Source: Mucilaginibacter sp. PPCGB 2223
Lineage (GTDB): Bacteria; Bacteroidota; Bacteroidia; Sphingobacteriales; Sphingobacteriaceae
Direction: 5' to 3'
DNA length: 64,000 nt
NCBI RefSeq assembly: GCF_001705515.1
Contig: NZ_MDJS01000004.1
Coordinates: forward strand, 496,001-560,000
The position numbers and the translations under genes are program-made. Below are positions 8,421 through 16,123 of this stretch, in pieces; positions within the stretch are counted from its first letter, which is position 1, and each line of letters starts with the position of its first letter. Under the pieces are notes generated by a model, which made no database searches, had not been told where the DNA came from, and was given only the letters and a program-made list of their open reading frames with translations.

Positions 8421-9496
8421 AGCATCACTTTATTCAATACCGCCTGCCAGTCGGGATAAGTTTTATCAGTCGCTTTTACTTTTTGGATGACGGTTAGGTA
8501 TTGCGGATCGAAATAACCGGCCAGGCCCAAAGTTTTCAACCCGTTAGCCGGTTTAAATAAGGTGCCGGCTTTGTATTCGGCCTGCCCGTTCATGGCGCGT
8601 TTTTTATCAAAAGCCACTGTTGAGTTCACAAATTCGCCGTGTGTCTTCTCGCCGGTGATATAGGGCAAAAACCACTCCACCGATTTTTTGATGGACGATT
8701 GCTTATCCGACACGTAAGTATAATAGTCAACGCCGGTAGCGCGTTTTAATACGATGGCCAGTTTGAGCAACGGTTCGAGGTCGTAAGCATGATAGTGCAA
8801 AGCATCACGCAGTTTAAAATCAACTCCCGATCCATCAGCATACAGGTTTACTTCAATCTGTTTCTTTAAACCGTCGACAGTGAATTTTTGCAGCTCCGGG
8901 TCGTTTATCGCATAAGCAATTTCGCCCATAACTTTCAGGCGGTGCGAATTCCAGTTATTATAACCTGTTTCTTTATTGGGCTTCCAGGTTTTGATTTCGG
9001 CTGCGGCAACCTGCTTAAACCAATCGGTAATAACGGTATTATTTGCAGCATTGATATTGCCTTTCAGCATATCATAAGCTTCGATAGCGCCATCCAGGTT
9101 GGTATCGTCGATCGGGTCGCCTTTTGATTTATTGAGCTTTGCCCAGGCCAGCAGGTATTGCACAGCATTTTTCAGGTATTCCTTATCGCCATAAAGTTTA
9201 TACACCAATGCCGAGGTATAGATCTTCTGTATGTCCTTCAAAGCAAAAGCCGTAGCTGTTTTTTTAGGGTCGCCTTCCAGTTTGCCTTCGCTCAGGATAG
9301 TATCTATCGGGTTAGGGCTCACATTCAGTGAAGCATCGGCAATGGCCTCATAATTTTTATACATAGCCCTTACCCCGGCATCGGCTTCTATCAGTTGCTT
9401 TAATTTACCGACCTCGGTATTATTCAAGCCAACATATTGCGCCTTAACCAAAAAGGAGGACGACAACAAAACTGCGGTGATAAAGATCTTCTTCAT
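8414..9496 (-). CDS. Alginate-lyase family (PF05426-like) secreted protein
   Basis: 360 residues with a signal peptide (ends LVKAQ). The mature part is an alpha-toroid of the kind found in PL5-type alginate lyases: YLKNAVQYLLAWAKLN, then NNWNSHRLKVMGEIAYA with the N-x-x-x-H centre, then RDALHYHAYDLEPLLKLA. Family members cleave uronate polymers by beta-elimination. No other uronate gene lies nearby, so the real substrate may be another acidic polysaccharide. Transcribed leftward, it ends inside the last codons of the outer-membrane gene. Confidence 0.8.
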   Translation of the reverse strand: MKKIFITAVLLSSSFLVKAQYVGLNNTEVGKLKQLIEADAGVRAMYKNYEAIADASLNVSPNPIDTILSEGKLEGDPKKTATAFALKDIQKIYTSALVYKLYGDKEYLKNAVQYLLAWAKLNKSKGDPIDDTNLDGAIEAYDMLKGNINAANNTVITDWFKQVAAAEIKTWKPNKETGYNNWNSHRLKVMGEIAYAINDPELQKFTVDGLKKQIEVNLYADGSGVDFKLRDALHYHAYDLEPLLKLAIVLKRATGVDYYTYVSDKQSSIKKSVEWFLPYITGEKTHGEFVNSTVAFDKKRAMNGQAEYKAGTLFKPANGLKTLGLAGYFDPQYLTVIQKVKATDKTYPDWQAVLNKVMLQ

Positions 9497-9553
9497 TATA
9501 AAAGGGTTGCGGTTTGTTTTAGAGGCGACAAGCGGGCAAAGGTTTAACCCCTG

Positions 9554-10738
9554 CTAATATAATAAATTATCGTAGGGGTACCTTTGGGTATGGATGGCTT
9601 TGGTGCGATCGTACAGCAACGCCCTGAACTCGTCAACATTCTCCTTATTCAGCGCCGAAATGAATATGGCCGGACTGTTATTTTTGGCCATCCAGCTTTG
9701 TTTAAAGTCCTGAAGGGTCATTTTCAGTTCAGGCTCTTCCGGATCGATAGCCACCGGTTTATAGGCGTCGATCTTGTTGAAAACGGTGATCACCGGCTTA
9801 TTTATCGCGCCAAGCTCTTTCAGCGTTTCGTTAACCGTACGTATCTGATCTTCAAAATTAGGGTGCGAAACATCTACTACGTGGATCAAAATATCCGCCT
9901 CGCGAACTTCGTCGAGTGTCGATTTAAAACACTCTACCAAATGATGGGGGAGTTTACGGATAAAACCGACCGTATCCGATAACAAGAAGGGCAGGTTCTC
10001 GATCACAACCTTACGCACCGTAGTATCCAGCGTAGCAAACAGCTTGTTTTCGGCAAACACATCCGATTTGGAGAGCATGTTCATGATCGTCGACTTGCCC
10101 ACGTTGGTATAACCCACCAGTGCTACGCGGATGAGCTGGCCGCGGTTTTTACGCTGTGTCTCGTTCTGCCTGTCAATCAGTTTCAGTTTTTCCTTTAACA
10201 GGGATATTTTGGTGAGGATGATCCGACGGTCGGTTTCGATCTGCGATTCACCCGGTCCGCGCATACCGATACCACCTTTCTGGCGCTCCAGGTGAGTCCA
10301 CATACGGGTCAATCGCGGCAGCAGGTATTGTAACTGCGCCAACTCCACCTGTGTACGCGCCTGCGCGGTTTGCGCGCGGGCGGCAAATATGTCCAGGATG
10401 AGGTTGTTGCGGTCGAGGATCTTTACTTTCAGCTCGTTCTCGATGTTGCGCAGCTGCGATGGCGACAGGCCGTCGTCAAAGATCACCATATCGATCTCCT
10501 CCGAGTCGATATATGCTTTAATTTCTTCGAGCTTACCCGTTCCCACGAAAGTGGCACGCTCGGGCCGCTGCATTTTTTGGGTGAACATAGCCTCGGTTTT
10601 GGCACCGGCGGTCATGGCTAAAAACTCCAGTTCGTCAAGGTACTCCTTGCTCTGTTCGGCAGTTTGATCGGGAGTGATCACACCCACTAAAACTGCCCGC
10701 TCCTGCTTCACAGCAGTATCATAAAATTTTTGTTTCAT
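9554..10738 (-). CDS. hflX: GTPase HflX
   Basis: 394 residues. The N-terminal HflX domain carries the GPGESQIETDRRII signature, followed by a coiled region (LLKEKLKLIDRQNETQRKNR). A classical G domain then follows with G1 GYTNVGKST, G3 DTVGFIRKLP and G4 NKID. HflX binds the 50S subunit and splits stalled ribosomes under stress. A consensus -7 box (TATCTTTG, 10757-10764) is 18 bp upstream of the ATG. The length fits the family. Confidence 0.94.
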   Translation of the reverse strand: MKQKFYDTAVKQERAVLVGVITPDQTAEQSKEYLDELEFLAMTAGAKTEAMFTQKMQRPERATFVGTGKLEEIKAYIDSEEIDMVIFDDGLSPSQLRNIENELKVKILDRNNLILDIFAARAQTAQARTQVELAQLQYLLPRLTRMWTHLERQKGGIGMRGPGESQIETDRRIILTKISLLKEKLKLIDRQNETQRKNRGQLIRVALVGYTNVGKSTIMNMLSKSDVFAENKLFATLDTTVRKVVIENLPFLLSDTVGFIRKLPHHLVECFKSTLDEVREADILIHVVDVSHPNFEDQIRTVNETLKELGAINKPVITVFNKIDAYKPVAIDPEEPELKMTLQDFKQSWMAKNNSPAIFISALNKENVDEFRALLYDRTKAIHTQRYPYDNLLY

Positions 10739-10756
10739 TAAATATTCTTCGGATTA

Positions 10757-10764
10757 CAAAGATA
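10757..10764 (-). promoter_or_regulatory. hflX promoter -7 box
   Basis: TATCTTTG on the minus strand matches the Bacteroidota TAnnTTTG consensus and lies 18 bp before the hflX ATG. A matching -33 TTTG is not evident at the usual distance. Confidence 0.5.
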
Positions 10765-10810
10765 CACAATCTTTATAAGAGGTTCTTTGTTCGATTGTTT
10801 AACGGGTCCA

Positions 10811-11721
10811 CTAAAATTTTTGCCTGCTCATTTCCTGGCCATCCTTATATATTTTTATGCCAAATAACGTTCCATCTTCGTTATAAATCTTCACCTCACC
10901 ATCTGGTTGCCCGCCTTTATAGTTTGCATCCACTTTAATTTTGCCAGTTTCAAAATATACCACCTGTCTACCTTCCCTTGCGCCATTCACATAATGCTGC
11001 ACACCTTCAATTGTTCCATCTTCGCGAAAGTTCCTGACCTCACCATTGGCTTTTCCGTCGGCTATATTTTCAATACTTTTTATTTTGCCACTTTCAAAGT
11101 AGTGCCTTGATATTCCATTAAAGTTATGATTGGCTATAGTATTAACCCCTTCCAAATTCCCGTTCTCAAACCAATGTTTCCAGTTTAATAATATCACCCC
11201 ATCGTAGTAGTCGCTATCTCTAACATTACCGTCTTCGTAATAATGAGTTTCCCAACCTACTCCATTATTATAATTTTTGGCCAGCTGATCCTTCCGTTTT
11301 TATAATATGTTCTCCATTTATCGCCTATCTGGTGATTCTTTGCGATTCCTTCAGCTTTTTTTCCCCCATTCTGATAAAAATAAACTTTAGGGCCATCCGT
11401 TAAAATATAATAATTAGTTGTGTCTTGCTGTAACAAAACGTATTCAAGAAGATGGCCATTCTTATCATAGTTAAAAATCGTATCAACGTTTTTACCCTCG
11501 ACTAACTTACCCGTTTCGAATATCTTACCATTACGATAGAATAAGGTATATCGGCCGCTTTTTACCGTTCGATGATCGCCTATTGGTATCCACCGGCCTT
11601 TCCCGGTTTTTGCATCAACCCACCAACAGTTTTCATCGTTCCGTTTGCTTTGATCATCTATGCCGTCTTTACAGCCTATAAAGGTAAAAGCTGCTAAAAT
11701 GATAATGCAATATCGTTTCAT
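10811..11721 (-). pseudogene. Frameshifted MORN/YwqK-like repeat lipoprotein
   Basis: Two adjoining frames make one protein. The 5' part (from the ATG at 11721) has a lipoprotein signal (FTFIGC) and repeats of the form YYKNGR/FYRNGK. It stops at TAG near 11257 after an out-of-frame tail (WPKIIIME). From a five-A run (plus-strand T run 11274-11278) the other frame continues the repeat seamlessly: NYNNGVGWETHYYEDGNVRDS, then WFENGNLEG, YFESGKIK, and so on to 10811. One extra A would restore about 303 residues. The repeat resembles the YwqK antitoxin-like family. The cause may be decay, a phase-variable tract or a sequencing error. The region is AT-rich compared with its neighbours. Confidence 0.78.
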
Positions 11722-11820
11722 AATCTGTGTATGGTATGGGTTATACAAGTTAGCAACTCTTGGCGTTTATATGTTTATTGAGGTAACAATTGTTTTTGGA
11801 ATATTTTGTAATTTTATATC

Positions 11821-12048
11821 ATGACTTTGATAGAACTTAAAAAATCCATCCATCAAAAAGTTGACGATTTAAATGATCGTGAACTTTTGGAGTTAGTAGA
11901 TGCATTAATTCATCGTAAAGATGAAGTTTTTGTTGTGCCGGAGCATATGGAAGCCGGGATTAGGCAAGGTATCATCGATATACAAAAAGGCGATGTTTTT
12001 ACGATGGATGATTTTGAAGCTAAGTATGAGAAATGGCTAAAAGGATAG
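11821..12048 (+). CDS. Putative type II antitoxin
   Basis: 75 residues: a helical N terminus (LIELKKSIHQKVDDLNDRELLELVDALIHRKDE) followed by a flexible acidic tail with TMDDFEAKYEKWL. This is the usual layout of small Bacteroidota antitoxins paired with RelE/ParE toxins: a dimerising N terminus and a C terminus that wraps the toxin. It overlaps the toxin gene by 16 bp, so translation is coupled. DNA here is AT-rich, as in the frameshifted lipoprotein beside it, which fits horizontal acquisition. Confidence 0.75.
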   Translation: MTLIELKKSIHQKVDDLNDRELLELVDALIHRKDEVFVVPEHMEAGIRQGIIDIQKGDVFTMDDFEAKYEKWLKG

Positions 12049-12317
12049 TCTTTTCAAAAAAAGCGTACGCCGATATTGATAGAATAGTTGAATTTAATAA
12101 TCGCAGAAATCGATCAGATACTTATTCTAAGAAGTTTATACGGAATCTTCATTCCAGCCTAAAAACCCTTAGCAAACATCCACTACTCGGAATACGTACC
12201 AATCTACCCGATCAGCTTTTATTTGTTTGGGATACTTTTTACATTTTTTATACCAATACAGAAACTACGATCGAAATAACTTCAATATATCATCAAAAAG
12301 AAGACATTAATTTTTAA
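12033..12317 (+). CDS. RelE/ParE-superfamily toxin
   Basis: 94 residues with the ParE/RelE fold: KRIVFSKKAYADIDRIVEFN, a central basic helix (SKKFIRNLHSSLKTLSKHPLLGIRTN), then strands LLFVWDTFYIFYTN and TIEITSIYHQKED. ParE members poison gyrase, RelE members cut mRNA on the ribosome; the sequence does not decide between them. The ATG lies inside the antitoxin gene. Its stop codon is one base from the stop codon of convergent trpC, with no room for a terminator. Confidence 0.8.
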   Translation: MAKRIVFSKKAYADIDRIVEFNNRRNRSDTYSKKFIRNLHSSLKTLSKHPLLGIRTNLPDQLLFVWDTFYIFYTNTETTIEITSIYHQKEDINF

Positions 12318-12318
12318 G

Positions 12319-13101
12319 TTACAACCCCTTCACAAACTCCGCCATCGCTTTCCCCGGATCAGCTTCCTTCATAAAATTCTCGCCGATCAAAAACCCGTTA
12401 AAGCCGGCCGCTTTTAATTGTTTAATGGTATCCACATTGCTGATCGCGCTTTCGGAGATCTTTAAAAACTCTTTAGGAATATGCTCAAATAATTTGAACG
12501 AGGTTTCAACAGATACAGTAAAATCGGCCAGGTTGCGGTTATTTACGCCGATAGCTGTGAGGTTAGGGTCGATGCTGCGCTGCAGTTCTTCCAGGTTATG
12601 CACTTCCAATAGCACATTCAAACCTAAACTTTTGGCTAAAGCCGCCATGCCCTTTATTTCCTGAGGGGTCAGTATCGCGGCAATCAGTAAAATGATATCG
12701 GCACCCAGTGCTTTAGCTTCCACGATCTGGTATTCATCGATCATAAAGTCCTTGCGGAGGATAGGCACCTGGTTAACGGCCCGCGCCTGGCACAGGTCGC
12801 CTTTGTTGCCCATAAAAAAATCGGTATCGGTCAGCACTGATAATGCCGAAGCACCAGCCGCAGCATAGGCCGCAGTAACCTCGGTAACTTTAACCTGATC
12901 GTTAATAATGCCTTTTGATGGCGATTTGCGCTTAAATTCGGCAATGATACCCGTCCGTTCCGGTGCCAGCAAAAACTCGCGGAACGAATAGGTTTCGCGC
13001 TTAAAGAAAGGCGAGCTTTCTAATTGCGCTACCGTCATTTGCTGCTTATCGGCCTCAACTTCTCTCTTTTTATTGATGACTATTTTATCGAGTATGTTCA
13101 T
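12319..13101 (-). CDS. trpC: Indole-3-glycerol-phosphate synthase
   Basis: 260 residues of the TrpC (beta/alpha)8 barrel, which closes the ring of the carboxyphenylamino-deoxyribulose phosphate intermediate in tryptophan synthesis. Visible family motifs are IAEFKRKSPSKG (catalytic lysines), ALSVLTDTDFFMG, LRKDFMIDEYQI, VNNRNL and SESAI followed by GFLIGENFM. It is a stand-alone TrpC, not fused to TrpF. It is the last trp gene here; the 95-bp gap from trpG contains two CCCCTTTAGGGG-type repeats, and trpD, usual between the two, is absent. Confidence 0.95.
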   Translation of the reverse strand: MNILDKIVINKKREVEADKQQMTVAQLESSPFFKRETYSFREFLLAPERTGIIAEFKRKSPSKGIINDQVKVTEVTAAYAAAGASALSVLTDTDFFMGNKGDLCQARAVNQVPILRKDFMIDEYQIVEAKALGADIILLIAAILTPQEIKGMAALAKSLGLNVLLEVHNLEELQRSIDPNLTAIGVNNRNLADFTVSVETSFKLFEHIPKEFLKISESAISNVDTIKQLKAAGFNGFLIGENFMKEADPGKAMAEFVKGL

Positions 13102-13103
13102 GC

Positions 13104-13262
13104 CCCTTAACCCCCTAAAGGGGGAATTTATTGTCCTAAAATTGTTCTAAACATTTATTCTTATCAGCCCTTTGTCCCCCTTTAGGGTTAGCGGCCTTAT
13201 ATCTTCACAAAACTTTTGGCCACTGTATCCCTTGCTCCCCCTTTAGGGGGTTGGGGGGCCAG
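13104..13262. repeat. Three copies of a CCCCCTTTAGGGGG palindromic repeat
   Basis: Copies at about 13113-13126 (CCCCCTAAAGGGGG), 13181-13194 (CCCCCTTTAGGGTT) and 13232-13245 (CCCCCTTTAGGGGG). Two lie in the trpG-trpC gap and the third inside the 3' end of trpG, where it encodes the QPPKGG residues of the tail. Similar short palindromes are dispersed in many Bacteroidota genomes. Confidence 0.75.
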
Positions 13263-13826
13263 CCAGTTTTGCATCATTTCTTTACCATATTCAGTCAGCA
13301 CACTTTCCGGGTGGAATTGTACACCTCGCACATCATACGTTTTATGCCGCAGCGCCATGATCGAACCGTCCTGCTCATCGATAGCGGTAACTTCCAGGTC
13401 GGCCGGCAAGCCTTCATTCGCTACCACCCACGAGTGGTAGCGGCCCACATCGAAAATCGATGGCAAGCCATTAAAAAGCACTTCTTTTACATCAGTTACT
13501 TTAATGGGCGTAGCAATGCCGTGCATAGGCCTGCTCAGGTTATACAAAGTACCGCCAAATACTTCGGCTATAGCCTGCTGGCCCAGGCACACGCCAAATA
13601 TACTTTTTATCGGCGCGTATCTTTCAATCACCGGCAATAGCAATCCAGCCTCTGATGGTATACCCGGCCCGGGCGACAGGATGATCTTGTCGAACCGGTC
13701 CACATCTTCCAGCGCGAACTGGTCGTTCCTCCAAACCTCGCAGCTTAAACCCAGTTCGTTAACCAGGTGCACCAGGTTGTAGGTAAAACTATCGTAATTA
13801 TCTATAATTAATATATTGCTTTCCAT
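13197..13826 (-). CDS. trpG: Anthranilate synthase component II (glutamine amidotransferase)
   Basis: 209 residues, class I amidotransferase that supplies ammonia to TrpE. The nucleophile is C80 in FGVCLGQQ; the His-Glu pair is in QFHPES. The oxyanion strand SPGPGIPSEAG is intact. The natural end should be near MQNWLA (about residue 189); the remaining 20 residues, including QPPKGGARD, are encoded by a CCCCCTTTAGGGGG repeat and look like an accidental extension. It lies 10 bp after trpE. Confidence 0.94.
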   Translation of the reverse strand: MESNILIIDNYDSFTYNLVHLVNELGLSCEVWRNDQFALEDVDRFDKIILSPGPGIPSEAGLLLPVIERYAPIKSIFGVCLGQQAIAEVFGGTLYNLSRPMHGIATPIKVTDVKEVLFNGLPSIFDVGRYHSWVVANEGLPADLEVTAIDEQDGSIMALRHKTYDVRGVQFHPESVLTEYGKEMMQNWLAPQPPKGGARDTVAKSFVKI

Positions 13827-13836
13827 CTTGTTCGGT

Positions 13837-15282
13837 TTAATTAATTAACGCCTCGGTTTTTTGTGTTGGCTCGTTCAGGGTTTCGGCCATTTCTAACGCC
13901 TTGCGCAGGGCGGCTATTTTACTATTTACTTCATTCAGTTCGTTTACCGCGATGGAATCGGCAACAATACCCGCACCAGCCTGGTAATGCAATACGTTGT
14001 TTTTACTCAAAAACGAGCGGATCATGATAGCATGGTTAAAATCGCCGTTAAAACCTAAAAAGCCGATGGCACCGCTGTAAAAACTGCGTTTGGTTTTTTC
14101 GTTTTCATCGATGATCTCCATGGCCCGGTATTTTGGCGCACCGCTCAGCGTTCCGGCAGGGAAGGTGTCGGCTACGATCTTGAATGAAGATTCGCCATCT
14201 TTCAACCTGCCTTTTACATGCGAGACCAGGTGTATGAGGTGCGAGTAGTATTGTACTTCTTTAAATGCCTCTACCTTTACGTTTTCGCAATGGCGGCTCA
14301 GGTCGTTACGGGCCAGGTCGACCAGCATCACATGCTCTGCCGATTCTTTCGGGTCGTTCTCCAGCCTGCGTGCCTGCTCCACATCTTTCTCATCATCGCC
14401 GGTACGCTTAATGGTACCTGCTATCGGGAATATACTTGCCTCACGGTTTTTGATGGTGATCTGCGCCTCGGGCGACGAGCCGAAAATCCGGAAGTTACCG
14501 TAATCGAAATAGAACAGATATGGCGACGGGTTGATAGAGCGCAGCGCACGGTACACGTTAAACTCATCGCCCAGGAAAGGTTTTGAAAAAGCCCTCGAAG
14601 GCACGATCTGGAACACGTCGCCGCGATAGATGTGTTTCTTCATCTTTTCCACCATATCCATAAATTCCTGGTCGGTCAGGTTCGAGCTTTCGGGCCCGTT
14701 ACTTTCAAACTGGTACTCGGGGAAGTTTTTGTTTTTGATCAGGTATTCCACTTTCTGCAAACCTTCATCATCGCAGCCATCGCCGTAGCAATTCTGGAAG
14801 ATGTACAGCTCGTTTTTAAAATGATCTATCGCGATGATGTATTTATAGATATGGTATTGCATCACCGGTATCTTGCGGATATCGTTGTCATCAATTTTTA
14901 GCTTGATGGTCTCAAAAAACTCAACGGCCTCGTGGGTAAAATAACCAAACAAGCCGTTGCTGATCATCTTTAAAGGCGGTTGCTCCACCTCAAACGCTTT
15001 CAGGAACGATTCGATCTCGTTGGTTAGTTCAAAACTGCCGGCGGCGCTGGTTTGTATGCTGCCATCCGGATAGTTCTTTTTCAGTTCTCCATCGTTCAAT
15101 ACCAAACCCGCAATCGGTTCGCAGCAAACGTAGCTCATGCTGTTTTCGCGGCTGTGGTAATCGGAGCTTTCGAGCAAAAGCGAATTCGGAAAAACATCGC
15201 GCAACCGCAGATAGATGCTCACCGGCGTAGTGGTATCGGCAAGCAGCTTTTTGTAGGTTGTGGTTAATTTGTATGTCTTCAT
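13837..15282 (-). CDS. trpE: Anthranilate synthase component I
   Basis: 481 residues, catalyses chorismate plus ammonia to anthranilate. The chorismate-binding domain shows FQIVPSRAF, SINPSPYLFYFDYG, FGSSPE, PIAGTIKR, EHVMLVDLARND, and the C-terminal TFPAGTLSGAPKYRAMEII and GAIGFLGFNGDFNHAIMIRSF motifs. The N-terminal feedback (tryptophan-binding) region is present, including LLESSDYHSRENSMSY. The mRNA leader carries a Trp-Trp leader peptide and a terminator, so expression should respond to tryptophanyl-tRNA charging. It is the first gene of trpEGC. Confidence 0.95.
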   Translation of the reverse strand: MKTYKLTTTYKKLLADTTTPVSIYLRLRDVFPNSLLLESSDYHSRENSMSYVCCEPIAGLVLNDGELKKNYPDGSIQTSAAGSFELTNEIESFLKAFEVEQPPLKMISNGLFGYFTHEAVEFFETIKLKIDDNDIRKIPVMQYHIYKYIIAIDHFKNELYIFQNCYGDGCDDEGLQKVEYLIKNKNFPEYQFESNGPESSNLTDQEFMDMVEKMKKHIYRGDVFQIVPSRAFSKPFLGDEFNVYRALRSINPSPYLFYFDYGNFRIFGSSPEAQITIKNREASIFPIAGTIKRTGDDEKDVEQARRLENDPKESAEHVMLVDLARNDLSRHCENVKVEAFKEVQYYSHLIHLVSHVKGRLKDGESSFKIVADTFPAGTLSGAPKYRAMEIIDENEKTKRSFYSGAIGFLGFNGDFNHAIMIRSFLSKNNVLHYQAGAGIVADSIAVNELNEVNSKIAALRKALEMAETLNEPTQKTEALIN

Positions 15283-15312
15283 GTTGTGTTGTCGTTCAAA
15301 GTATCGTTAAAT

Positions 15313-15346
15313 AAAAAAACCCGGCGAATTGGTATCGGCCGGGTTT
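15313..15346 (-). terminator. trp operon attenuator terminator
   Basis: On the minus strand AAACCCGGC and GCCGGGTTT form a nine-pair stem around a 12-base loop, followed by a T run. It stands 30 bp before trpE and about 40 bases after the stop codon of the Trp-rich leader peptide. The 5' arm could instead pair with GCCGG in the last leader codons (15391-15400), forming an antiterminator. Confidence 0.85.
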
Positions 15347-15387
15347 CAATAGGTTTATAATTGTTAGTGATTCAACAGATCAATAAA

Positions 15388-15447
15388 TCATCCGGCTGCC
15401 ATTATTATATGGTGCCACCAAGTCAGGTTATGGGCGTTTTTGATCAT
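15388..15447 (-). CDS. trpL: trp leader peptide (attenuator)
   Basis: A 19-codon frame encodes MIKNAHNLTWWHHIIMAAG, with two tandem tryptophan codons at positions 10-11 followed by two histidines. It begins 8 bp after a consensus promoter and ends at TGA, ahead of a terminator and trpE. A ribosome held at the Trp codons leaves GCAGCCGG (codons 17-19) free to pair with the terminator arm; a ribosome reaching the stop would cover it. This geometry is that of classical ribosome-mediated attenuation. The peptide itself probably has no function beyond being translated. Confidence 0.85.
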   Translation of the reverse strand: MIKNAHNLTWWHHIIMAAG

Positions 15448-15455
15448 TGTGGACG

Positions 15456-15485
15456 CAAATTTAGAAAGTTTTTCGAATTAGCAAA
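15456..15485 (-). promoter_or_regulatory. trp operon promoter
   Basis: On the minus strand TTTG (15485-15482) and TAAATTTG (15463-15456) are separated by 18 bp, a good match to the Bacteroidota -33/-7 consensus. The leader peptide ATG follows 8 bp after the -7 box, so the leader mRNA would have only a few bases of 5' UTR. Confidence 0.75.
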
Positions 15486-15514
15486 CTTTTACATGAAATA
15501 ATTTTCTTTTTAAT

Positions 15515-15964
15515 TTATGCCGAAATCCCGAAAAACGGCCTGTGGCTTTGTACTATAGCAGCCACGATCACAACCACGGCCAGCACATAAAACAGTAATA
15601 TGGCCCGGTGCTTGGCTTCGGGCAGCGTGGCTTTCTTCGAACGGATATGCCCGAAGGTGATCAGCGCTATCGCAAATAGCATCATCGACCAGTGCTCAAC
15701 CGTCCAGTAACGGGCTTCCGTATCCTGCATGGTAGCCTTGCTGAAATCCTTTACATAAGGGCTCAAAAAGTACAGTATAAAACCGATCAGCAATTGGGTG
15801 TGTGCCGATATCATGGCGAACAGGTTGATCTTGCGGTTGCCTTCGGTGTAAGGCTTTTTACCGGTGTAGCCAACAAGCGCCTGTATAATGGCAACCAATA
15901 TCAGTATCAGAACCACGTACCTGAAACCCGAGTGCAGGTACTTGAATATGCTGTAAGCGTTCAT
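15515..15964 (-). CDS. Four-helix membrane protein (cytochrome B-like family)
   Basis: 149 residues with four hydrophobic helices (about 15-35, 48-68, 85-105, 120-142), a histidine in helix 1 (YLHSGFRYVVL) and another in helix 2 (ISAHTQLLIGFILYFLSP), plus EHWSMMLFAIALITFGHIRS. Paired histidines could bind haem, and such proteins are often named cytochrome B in Bacteroidota, but haem binding is inference. The ATG at 15964 was chosen, since the longer frame adds 30 residues unlike a membrane protein N terminus. Confidence 0.65.
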   Translation of the reverse strand: MNAYSIFKYLHSGFRYVVLILILVAIIQALVGYTGKKPYTEGNRKINLFAMISAHTQLLIGFILYFLSPYVKDFSKATMQDTEARYWTVEHWSMMLFAIALITFGHIRSKKATLPEAKHRAILLFYVLAVVVIVAAIVQSHRPFFGISA

Positions 15965-16123
15965 ATCGATAAAGTTTTGCTGCGAATATACAAGAAATAT
16001 CAATGCATGTGTTTTTTGCGCTTTTTTGTAACAAATACATTGATGCTTAGGCATCCGGGCAAAAATGACTGATCAGTTTTATATATTAGTGACTCAATAC
16101 ATTAACTGACAATCTTATTAACA

